The translations under genes and the position numbers were made by a program. DNA of 64,000 bases from Bacteroidales bacterium (lineage in GTDB: Bacteria > Bacteroidota > Bacteroidia > Bacteroidales > VadinHA17): positions 42,856 to 106,855 of the forward strand of contig JADJLX010000004.1 in the NCBI GenBank assembly GCA_016709865.1, read 5' to 3'. Below are positions 9,928 through 17,317 of the stretch, one piece after another. Below the pieces are notes generated by a model. The model was not told where the DNA came from and searched no databases. It saw nothing but the letters and a program-made list of their open reading frames with translations. How positions within the stretch are numbered: the stretch's first letter is position 1; each line of letters opens with the position of its first letter.

Positions 9928-10617
9928 ATGACTTCAGATTACAAACAGGGCAGGCTTATGTCTTTTCTTGCTGATATGCTTCGTTCGATTATTGAGGTGT
10001 TGAAAAGCAGGTATATCTATATTGCCGTGATATCATTCCTCATTGGTGGCGCCCTGAATATCGCTTCTCAGACTTACCTGCATAATTATATGCTCGAAGG
10101 CAAGACTCTTCCTATGTTGTCGGATCTGATCCTCGACAATCTCCCAACCGTTAAAGTTGCTCTCTGGTACGATATTTTCGCTCTCGTCCCAATAATAGTT
10201 GTCCTGGTTTATATCGTTCACAAGAAGGACTATAAAAGAATTCCTTTTATAATTCTGATGAGTGCAATTTTCTATATCGTAAGAGGTATATTTATTGTTC
10301 TTACTCCTTTTGGAAATCCTCCTGCATTCACCGGATCAGATCCATTGTTTAATGGCTTTTCAAAATATGATATCGGAGTTTATCCTTCCGGACATGCCGG
10401 CAACGTGTTCCTCCTCTTCCTTCTTGTTAATGACAAAGTGTATAAATGGATAATAATGACCTGCCTTATTTTTGTTATAATCACCCTGTTCCTTGCACAT
10501 GGTCACTATAGCATAGATATACTTTCAGGGCTTTTCTTCGCCTATGCAATTGTGTCCTTCGGTGAAAAACATCTCGGAATGTTTGATCTTGGCAACAAGA
10601 AAGAGATTTCCGGATGA
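9928..10617 (+). CDS. PAP2-family membrane phosphatase (sphingomyelin-synthase-like)
   Basis: A 229-residue integral membrane protein with about six hydrophobic segments. YPSGHAGN (SGH at residues 154-156) and GHYSIDILSG (His193, Asp197) match the C2 and C3 motifs of the PAP2/PAP2_C phosphatases, where the two histidines form and release a phospho-enzyme. The classical N-terminal KxxxxxxRP motif is not obvious, which is typical of the sphingomyelin-synthase-like branch. It probably acts on lipid phosphates. Its stop abuts the converging corA-like gene with no gap. Confidence 0.78.
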   Translation: MTSDYKQGRLMSFLADMLRSIIEVLKSRYIYIAVISFLIGGALNIASQTYLHNYMLEGKTLPMLSDLILDNLPTVKVALWYDIFALVPIIVVLVYIVHKKDYKRIPFIILMSAIFYIVRGIFIVLTPFGNPPAFTGSDPLFNGFSKYDIGVYPSGHAGNVFLLFLLVNDKVYKWIIMTCLIFVIITLFLAHGHYSIDILSGLFFAYAIVSFGEKHLGMFDLGNKKEISG

Positions 10618-11673
10618 CTACTCGATCTTCTTAAATCTGCCCCTTTTCTCAAGTAACCTTATCAGAACAAAATTCAATCCTCCGATTACAAGCATCCCAA
10701 GCATAAAAAGCGGATATGTAATCTTCCAGTTTTCCGGTCCGGTCATCATCGACCATTCAGACATCCCGCCAATACTTGCCAGAAGAGTCAGCGGCATAAA
10801 CACTGTGGCTATCAGAGTCAGTCTCCTTACTGATGCATTTGTCTCATTTGATGCCTTGGTCATTAAGTTGTTTAGCAGTGAAGTATAAAGCTCCATAAGG
10901 TTTGTCACAATCTCCCTGTAGGTTTCTGAGAGTTCAAATATTTTTGCCAGGTGATCATAAATATCCCGATAATGAAATATAGCTTTATCAGATATGAACG
11001 GACAATCCAGGCGGCAAATCTTCACAAGTATCTCCCTTTCGTGAAAAAGACTTTTCCTGAGATTCAGAAGATCCTTTCTTAGCCTCATAAGTTCTTTAGG
11101 ATTAAACCCGGCACAGTTATCAATTACCTCATCTTCTGCCGTTTCAAGATCGTCCTCAAGAGCATCAAACGCCTCAAACTTCTGGTCAACAAGGTAATCC
11201 ATAAGTATGTGCAGCAAAAATGCAGGACCACTCTTAGCATTTAGTGAATCCTTAGAGACTATGCTTTCGATGTTGACAAGAGGTCTTCTTGAATCAGAAT
11301 TATGCCCGCTGACAGTTATAATGTAATTTTTGCCAATGAAAAAATCTACCTCGTCAATATGAAGTGTCTTTTCAATATAACTGAAAGCATTAAAAATTAT
11401 AAAAGTGTTTTTAGGAAAATGTTCTATTTTAGGGATCTGTTTAGCATCCAGACAGTCTTCAACAGAAAGTGGATGTATCCCCAGGGTATCTATCAGGAAA
11501 TTTAGTTCCTGCTTTGTCGGCTTATAATAATTAAGCCAGATAAAACCTCCCTCGCTGGTTGCTGCAATTGCATCAGCAGCTGTTGCGACTCCGTAAAACA
11601 AACCAGTTGCTGAAAAATGGTAAAACTTATTATCTGACATAGTCTTTAAGTCTCTTTTTAAACTAAACCCCAA
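10618..11673 (-). CDS. CorA-like magnesium/divalent cation transporter
   Basis: A 351-residue protein with an N-terminal alpha/beta cytoplasmic domain, a long helical region (residues ~150-290) and two C-terminal membrane segments, the CorA/ZntB architecture. The signature GMN loop between the membrane helices reads GGMSEWSM, so the conserved Asn is Ser. The usual P-x-T-x-x-x-x-x-x-G helix (MPLTLLASIGG) is kept. It is likely a cation channel of the inner membrane, but selectivity is uncertain because of the altered loop. It converges on the PAP2 gene. Confidence 0.85.
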   Translation of the reverse strand: MGFSLKRDLKTMSDNKFYHFSATGLFYGVATAADAIAATSEGGFIWLNYYKPTKQELNFLIDTLGIHPLSVEDCLDAKQIPKIEHFPKNTFIIFNAFSYIEKTLHIDEVDFFIGKNYIITVSGHNSDSRRPLVNIESIVSKDSLNAKSGPAFLLHILMDYLVDQKFEAFDALEDDLETAEDEVIDNCAGFNPKELMRLRKDLLNLRKSLFHEREILVKICRLDCPFISDKAIFHYRDIYDHLAKIFELSETYREIVTNLMELYTSLLNNLMTKASNETNASVRRLTLIATVFMPLTLLASIGGMSEWSMMTGPENWKITYPLFMLGMLVIGGLNFVLIRLLEKRGRFKKIE

Positions 11674-11689
11674 TTTACAATAAAAGTTT

Positions 11690-11720
11690 GGAGTGACTAG
11701 AGTTTTGAGTGACTAAAGTT
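11690..11720. repeat. Short GAGTGACTA direct repeat
   Basis: GAGTGACTAGAGTTTT is followed by GAGTGACTAAAGTT in the 174-base divergent space between the corA-like gene and pruA. It resembles the other short-word arrays in the window but is too short to classify. I saw nothing else clear in this gap. Confidence 0.35.
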
Positions 11721-11847
11721 AATATCAGCCTCTTTTCTGAACTTCTGAATTCCTCAACTGTTACTTGATTGGGGAACCTGCTGACAAAGACTTTTATCAT
11801 TGCAGGCAGACTCCTCTAATATTTCATTTGCACTAAATATTTAAAAA

Positions 11848-13473
11848 ATGAATAATGCGATATATAATTTCAGGGAACCTAAAAATGAGCCCGTTTTTTC
11901 CTACTCACCGGGGAGTCAGGAGCGGAAATTTCTTGAAGAAGAACTAAAATTACAAATGAATCAGGTTATTGATATTCCTCTTATTATAGGAGGGAAAGAG
12001 ATCAGAACCGGAAAAACAGGGAAGGTTGTAATGCCAACCGATCATGGTCATATTCTTGCCACTTATCATATGGCTACAGAAAAAGAGGTCTCTATGGCCA
12101 TACAGTCAGCTCTCGATGCAAAAAATGACTGGATGACTCTTTCATGGATGGAAAGGGCCGCAGTTATGGCAAAAGCAGCCGAACTTGTCTCAAAAAAATA
12201 CAGATACAAAATTAATGCAGCAACAATGCTGGGTCAGGGGAAAAACATTCTCCAGGCTGAAATTGATTCAGCTTGTGAAGTTGCTGACTACCTGAGGTTC
12301 AATACCTACTTTGCCTCTATGATATATATGGAGCAGCCACTGTCGGAGAATGAGAATATTAACCGTCTCGAATACCGTCCTCTTGAAGGTTTTGTTTATA
12401 CAGTCACTCCTTTCAATTTTACTGCAATAGCATCTAATCTGAATACGAGCGTTGCCCTAATGGGTAATACAACTGTCTGGAAACCTGCAACAACTTCACT
12501 CCTTTCAAATTATTACTTTATGAAGATTTTGGAAGAAGCCGGACTTCCTGCAGGTGTAATAAATTTTGTTCCGGGATCCGGAGCCCTGATAAGTGAAATT
12601 GTACTTAAACACCGCGATCTGACCGGGATTCATTTTACGGGTTCAAATTCAACTTTCAACACTCTATGGAAACAGGTGTCAGATAACCTTTCAGTTTATA
12701 AATCATATCCTAAACTGGTAGGTGAAACTGGCGGGAAAGACTTCATTTTTGCCCACAACTCAGCTAAGCCGCTTGAACTGGCTACTGCCATTGTACGGGG
12801 ATCATTTGAATACCAGGGACAAAAATGTTCTGCTGCCTCAAGGGCCTATATTCCTGAGTCATTGTGGGAGGCGACGAAAAAGGAGATCCTGCGGATGATC
12901 CGTGAAATAAAAACCGGCGATGTTACCGACTTCAAAAACTATGTTAATGCAGTCATCGACGAAGCTTCCTTTGACAGAATAATGTCGTACATCACAAAAA
13001 CAAAATCATCGGGCGATGCTGAGATAATTGCAGGAGGAAACGGAGATAAGAGTAAGGGATATTTTATAGAACCAACAGTGATAGTCACCGGAAACCCTCA
13101 TTTTTTCACTATGGAAGAAGAGATCTTCGGTCCGGTTATGACAATCTATGTTTATAAAGACGACCAATATGAACAGACTCTTAAGATCTGTGATGAGACA
13201 TCGCCATTTGGTCTTACCGGTGCAATTTTCAGCAACGATAAGTATGCGATGATAACCGCCTGCCGTGCATTGCGGTATGCTGCAGGCAATTTCTATATAA
13301 ACGATAAACCGACAGGGGCGATGGTAGGCCAACAGCCTTTCGGCGGCGCAAGAGCTTCCGGCACAAACGATAAGGCCGGCAGTCACCTTAATCTCATCAG
13401 GTGGGTGAGCCCCAGAACTATCAAAGAAACCCTCATACCTGCTACCGACTTCAAATACTCTTTTATGGAATAA
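11848..13473 (+). CDS. pruA: L-glutamate gamma-semialdehyde (1-pyrroline-5-carboxylate) dehydrogenase
   Basis: A 541-residue stand-alone P5C dehydrogenase that oxidises glutamate semialdehyde to glutamate with NAD+, the second step of proline catabolism. Family landmarks are TPFNFTAIASN, WKPATT, FTGS, the catalytic Glu in LVGETGGKDF and the catalytic Cys in FEYQGQKCSAASR. EEEIFGPV and PFGGARASGTNDK near the end are typical of the long ALDH4A1-type enzymes. No proline dehydrogenase lies next to it. Confidence 0.95.
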   Translation: MNNAIYNFREPKNEPVFSYSPGSQERKFLEEELKLQMNQVIDIPLIIGGKEIRTGKTGKVVMPTDHGHILATYHMATEKEVSMAIQSALDAKNDWMTLSWMERAAVMAKAAELVSKKYRYKINAATMLGQGKNILQAEIDSACEVADYLRFNTYFASMIYMEQPLSENENINRLEYRPLEGFVYTVTPFNFTAIASNLNTSVALMGNTTVWKPATTSLLSNYYFMKILEEAGLPAGVINFVPGSGALISEIVLKHRDLTGIHFTGSNSTFNTLWKQVSDNLSVYKSYPKLVGETGGKDFIFAHNSAKPLELATAIVRGSFEYQGQKCSAASRAYIPESLWEATKKEILRMIREIKTGDVTDFKNYVNAVIDEASFDRIMSYITKTKSSGDAEIIAGGNGDKSKGYFIEPTVIVTGNPHFFTMEEEIFGPVMTIYVYKDDQYEQTLKICDETSPFGLTGAIFSNDKYAMITACRALRYAAGNFYINDKPTGAMVGQQPFGGARASGTNDKAGSHLNLIRWVSPRTIKETLIPATDFKYSFME

Positions 13474-13480
13474 TATTTTC

Positions 13481-13607
13481 TGCCCCCCTCCCGATATCGG
13501 GACCCCCTAAAGGGGGGCTAATTTCATCTTATCTAATTAAATTACAATATATTACGGATTTAATCCCCCTTTAGGGGGAAGGCCCGCCTTAGCGGGACAG
13601 GGGGCTT
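13481..13607. repeat. CCCCCTAAAGGGGG repeat pair with nested palindromes
   Basis: Two inverted units flank an AT-rich centre in the gap between pruA and the next gene. The left unit is CCCCCTAAAGGGGG at about 13503-13517, split on its C-rich side by TCCCGATATCGGGA (13489-13502). The right unit is CCCCCTTTAGGGGG followed by CCCGCCTTAGCGGGA and CAGGGGGCT. Related copies are at 37098-37175 and 45180-45258. Confidence 0.7.
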
Positions 13608-13667
13608 GTCTGCGGATCTTAACAAGATATTAACTGTCATTGACAAAAAGTTCTGTAAATTTGAGCA

Positions 13668-14576
13668 ATGAAATTGTCTCAGACAGAAAAGAATAATAAA
13701 GCCCTGTTCATTCTTAATCCGAACGCAGGGGTTCAGCCTGTTAACTTTATTGTATCAAAAGATCTCGACCGCCGAAAGAATGACCTGGTTTGTCTTAAGT
13801 CATATACAGTAAACGACACAGGTCCTCTCATCAGGGAAAACATCAATCACCATAAAGTTTTTGTAGCTGCCGGAGGCGATGGCACTGTGCATACTGTGGC
13901 TACTGAACTTGTCGGAAGTGATAAGATATTCGGAGTACTTCCCCTGGGTTCCGGTAACGGATTTGCCAAAGAATTCGGCTTCAGAATGAATATCCCGTAT
14001 CTTCTTTCAAACATAGCAAAAGGTGAAAGTATGGATATTGATGTTATTGACATCAATAACAGAATGTGCCTTAACGTAGCGGGGATTGGTCTCGACAGCT
14101 TTGTCGCACACTCATTTAATGAACTTAAACTGCGCGGCTTCCTGCCATATGTCTGGCTTACTTTCAAGACATTCCTTCAGCTTCGCCCCTTTCAGGTTAC
14201 AATTAAATCGGAAGGCAAGGTCATTATTTCCGAGAAACTTTTCGTCCTGACAATTGCTAATACCAGACAATTCGGGAACAATGCATTTATTGCACCCGAA
14301 GCGAAACCAAACGACGGGATGATGGATATCGTAATGATAAAGCCATTCCCTAAAATATTCGGGTCTGTCTTCGTTCTCCGTCTCTTTACCAAAAGGATTA
14401 ACAAATCGAAGTATGTCACTCATTTCAAGACAGACAAGGAGATTACAATTGAGACAGATGAATCGCGGTTCCATATCGACGGTGAACCACTTGATATAAA
14501 AGGGAATGCTGTAGTGAAGATCCGAAAAGAAACTCTTAAAGTCCTTAAAACCCGTGGCAATAAATTTTTAAAGTAA
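13668..14576 (+). CDS. Diacylglycerol kinase family lipid kinase
   Basis: A 302-residue protein with the DAGK catalytic signature GGDGTVHTVATEL (GGDGT at residues 69-73), then LPLGSGNGFAKEFG (nucleotide and metal binding) and a C-terminal YegS/BmrU-like beta-sandwich ending HIDGEPLDIKG. It is predicted to phosphorylate diacylglycerol or a related lipid at the inner face of the membrane. TAAATTTG (13656-13663) ends four bases before the ATG, so a leaderless transcript is possible. It is followed by an ACACAGAG-family repeat. Confidence 0.87.
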   Translation: MKLSQTEKNNKALFILNPNAGVQPVNFIVSKDLDRRKNDLVCLKSYTVNDTGPLIRENINHHKVFVAAGGDGTVHTVATELVGSDKIFGVLPLGSGNGFAKEFGFRMNIPYLLSNIAKGESMDIDVIDINNRMCLNVAGIGLDSFVAHSFNELKLRGFLPYVWLTFKTFLQLRPFQVTIKSEGKVIISEKLFVLTIANTRQFGNNAFIAPEAKPNDGMMDIVMIKPFPKIFGSVFVLRLFTKRINKSKYVTHFKTDKEITIETDESRFHIDGEPLDIKGNAVVKIRKETLKVLKTRGNKFLK

Positions 14577-14596
14577 TATTATTAGATTATAACAAT

Positions 14597-14697
14597 TCTC
14601 TGTGTAACTCTGTGCCTCCTCTGTGTAACTCTGTGACAGTTCTTATTTATTAGTTACACAGAGAAAATCCGGAGGAGCCACAGAGAGCCACAGAGAT
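14597..14697. repeat. Dispersed palindrome, ACACAGAG family, copy A
   Basis: The left half holds CTCTGTGTAA-type words about 10 bp apart. The right half holds the complementary TTACACAGAG words around an AATCCGGAGGAG core. Similar copies are at 20220, 22446 and 23900, and a partial one is at 17217. It ends 13 bases before the next start codon. Confidence 0.75.
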
Positions 14698-14710
14698 AAA
14701 TCCAAAAAAA

Positions 14711-17161
14711 ATGAAACAGCTCAATAGCAAACTCGTAGTAATTCTGATAAGTATAATCTTTATCGGATCAGTTGTTAATGTTAACGCTCAGACTATTAAC
14801 GAAATAGAATCTGGTCGGGTAACTCTTCCAAACGGATGGAAGCTCTCTCCGGTTGGCAAACTCCTGCCCCTGGGCGATCTGCCTCTGAACATTGTAATTT
14901 CACCCTCAAAGAAGCTGGCCGCCATTACAAACAATGGCCAGAGCGATCAGACAATTCAGCTTGTTGATCTCGAAAAAGAGGCTATTGTCGACTCAATTGT
15001 AATCGGGAAATCATGGCTAGGCCTTGCCTTTACCGACGGAGGCAAATATCTGTATGCTTCAGGTGGCAATGATAACATAATTATCCGCTATGCAATAATC
15101 AATAATAAACTGTCAAACTACGATACAATAAGGATTGGGAAACCCTGGCCGGTTAAAATATCTATTGCCGGAATTGCTCTTGATGATCCTAATAACAGAC
15201 TTTATGCTGTTACCAAAGAGGATAATTCGCTTTACGTATGCGATACCAAAACCAAGAAGGTTCTTTCACAGCATCCTCTTGGAGCCGAGGGCTATACCTG
15301 CTTACTTTCACCTGATCATAGTAAGCTCTTTATCTCATGCTGGGGGAATAGAAGCATCATAGTGTTTGATACAAAACAGGAGAAAATTTCAGGCTCAGTT
15401 GCTGTTGGCAGTCACCCAAATGATATGTGCATCACAAAGTCGGGACAATACCTGTTTGTGGCAAATGCCGATGATAACAGTGTCTCGGTGATCGATACCA
15501 GGAAATTAAGTGTTATTGAAACACTTAATACCGCCCTTTACCCCGGTGCTCCTGCCGGTTCTACAACTAACAGCGTTGCTCTCAGCAATGATGAAAAATC
15601 ACTTTTCATTGCCAATGCCGACAATAATTGCCTGGCGGTTTTTGATGTCTCAATGCCGGGTCAGAGTAAAAGTAAAGGATTTATCCCCACCGGATGGTAT
15701 CCGACCTGCGTAAGGGTTGTGAAAAATAAAATCCTTGTGAGTAACGGAAAAGGGCTTACTTCAAAAGCGAATCCTTACGGACCCAATCCTATGCGGAAAG
15801 GAGAAGAAGTAGTTTATCAGGCTGCCGGAAAAGAACAAAAAATAAAAGTCCAGTATATAGGTGGATTATTCAGAGGGACTCTTCAGCTTTTCAGTACTCC
15901 CGGAGAGAAGCAGCTGGCTCTTTTCTCAAAAGCAGTTTATGATAATACTCCATACATAAAAGAAAAAGAACTGTTATCAGAAGGAGTTGCAGGTAACCCT
16001 GTTCCTCAGAAAATAGGCGATCCTTCTCCGATCAAATACATATTTTACGTAATAAAAGAAAACCGTACTTACGACCAGGTGCTTGGTGATCTGCCTGATG
16101 GAAACGGCGATCCGTCGCTTTGCCTCTTCGGAGAAAACATAACTCCTAATCAGCATGCTATCGCAAAAGAATTTGTTCTTCTCGATAACTTTTATGTGAA
16201 CGGTGAAGTGAGCGCAGATGGCCATAACTGGACTATGGGAGCATACGCAACAGATTTTCTTGAAAAGACATGGCCAACAAGTTACGGAGGAAGAGGCGGA
16301 ACATTCCCCGGTGAAGGAAAAAGGCTTATCGCTAACAATAAGGACGGATTCCTCTGGGATGCAGCTAAAAAAGTGAATGTCAGCTATCGTTCTTATGGTG
16401 AATTTATAGAGAACAACAAGGCAAGTGTTCCTGTACTGAAGGACCATTTCTGTAAACCATACCCGGAATGGGGAATGGGAGTAAGGGATACCGTCCGGTT
16501 CAGTCGCTGGCAACATGATTTTGATTCACTACTTGCTATAAACGCAGTGCCTCAGCTTAATACAATAAGGATGGGTAATAATCATACCGAAGGACTGAAT
16601 CTTGGAAAACCAACTCCATTTGCTCATGTGGCAGATAATGACCTGGCGGTCGGATTGTTTCTCGAACATCTCAGTCATAGTAAGATCTGGAAAGAGAGCC
16701 TTGTTCTTATTGTTGAAGATGATGCACAGAATGGTCCCGATCATGTTGATGCACATCGTTCACCTGCATTCCTGGCAGGCGGCTATGTTAAAAAGGGATA
16801 TGTGGATCATACAGCATATTCAACAACATCATTTCTTCGGACAATTGAACTAATCCTTGGAATTCCGCCAATGAGTCAGTACGATGCTTCAGCCACTCCT
16901 GTATGGAGAAGCCTGAATAATACGCCTGATCATCCTGCGTTCACTGCCAGACCATCGAATATTGATCTAAATTTAAAGAACACCATCGTAAGCGAATGGC
17001 AGAAGAAAAGTGAAACCTTCGATTTCTCTAAGGAGGATAACGTGAATGATGCCGACTTTAATGAGGTGATCTGGAGAGCCGTAAAAGGCCTCGATTCCCA
17101 GTGTCCTCCTTCGGTACGCGCAGCATTCTTTATGCCTGTTGAAAAGAAAGATAAAGATTAA
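14711..17161 (+). CDS. YVTN beta-propeller / phosphoesterase fusion protein
   Basis: An 816-residue exported protein with a signal peptide ending VNVNAQ. Residues ~45-340 form YVTN-like beta-propeller blades (repeats such as LFVANADDNSVSVIDT, LFIANADNNCLAVFD). The C-terminal half (~430-760) is an alkaline-phosphatase-superfamily phosphoesterase (acid phosphatase/phospholipase C type): KENRTYDQVLGD near its start, NFYVNGEVSADGHNW, and IVEDDAQNGPDHVDAHR as the metal-binding segment. The same fusion is common in environmental Bacteroidota and Acidobacteria. The substrate is unknown; it is likely periplasmic or secreted. Dispersed repeats flank it on both sides. Confidence 0.87.
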   Translation: MKQLNSKLVVILISIIFIGSVVNVNAQTINEIESGRVTLPNGWKLSPVGKLLPLGDLPLNIVISPSKKLAAITNNGQSDQTIQLVDLEKEAIVDSIVIGKSWLGLAFTDGGKYLYASGGNDNIIIRYAIINNKLSNYDTIRIGKPWPVKISIAGIALDDPNNRLYAVTKEDNSLYVCDTKTKKVLSQHPLGAEGYTCLLSPDHSKLFISCWGNRSIIVFDTKQEKISGSVAVGSHPNDMCITKSGQYLFVANADDNSVSVIDTRKLSVIETLNTALYPGAPAGSTTNSVALSNDEKSLFIANADNNCLAVFDVSMPGQSKSKGFIPTGWYPTCVRVVKNKILVSNGKGLTSKANPYGPNPMRKGEEVVYQAAGKEQKIKVQYIGGLFRGTLQLFSTPGEKQLALFSKAVYDNTPYIKEKELLSEGVAGNPVPQKIGDPSPIKYIFYVIKENRTYDQVLGDLPDGNGDPSLCLFGENITPNQHAIAKEFVLLDNFYVNGEVSADGHNWTMGAYATDFLEKTWPTSYGGRGGTFPGEGKRLIANNKDGFLWDAAKKVNVSYRSYGEFIENNKASVPVLKDHFCKPYPEWGMGVRDTVRFSRWQHDFDSLLAINAVPQLNTIRMGNNHTEGLNLGKPTPFAHVADNDLAVGLFLEHLSHSKIWKESLVLIVEDDAQNGPDHVDAHRSPAFLAGGYVKKGYVDHTAYSTTSFLRTIELILGIPPMSQYDASATPVWRSLNNTPDHPAFTARPSNIDLNLKNTIVSEWQKKSETFDFSKEDNVNDADFNEVIWRAVKGLDSQCPPSVRAAFFMPVEKKDKD

Positions 17162-17310
17162 GAAATTTCCCGCAGATTCCGCTGATTTTCGCTGATCTTC
17201 ACCCATCGCGAATTATACTCTGTGTAACTCTGTGTCTCCTCTGTGTAACTCTGTGTAAGTTCTTAGTTTGCGTTGATCTGCGATTCCGATAGCTATCGGA
17301 ACTGCGGGAA
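17162..17310. repeat. Composite repeat with nested GATAGCTATC palindrome
   Basis: It begins with CGCAGATTCCGCTGATTTTCG-like words, then four CTCTGTGTAACT-type words (17217-17260). It ends with GCGTTGATCTGCG interrupted by TTCCGATAGCTATCGGAA (17284-17301) and continued by CTGCGGG. It occupies the convergent gap between the phosphoesterase and the M56 gene and may act as a bidirectional terminator. Confidence 0.65.
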
Positions 17311-17317
17311 AATTATA

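Noticed and set aside
15977..16516. A 179-codon minus-strand frame
   Set aside because: It lies fully inside the phosphoesterase gene and is a shadow of its codon pattern.
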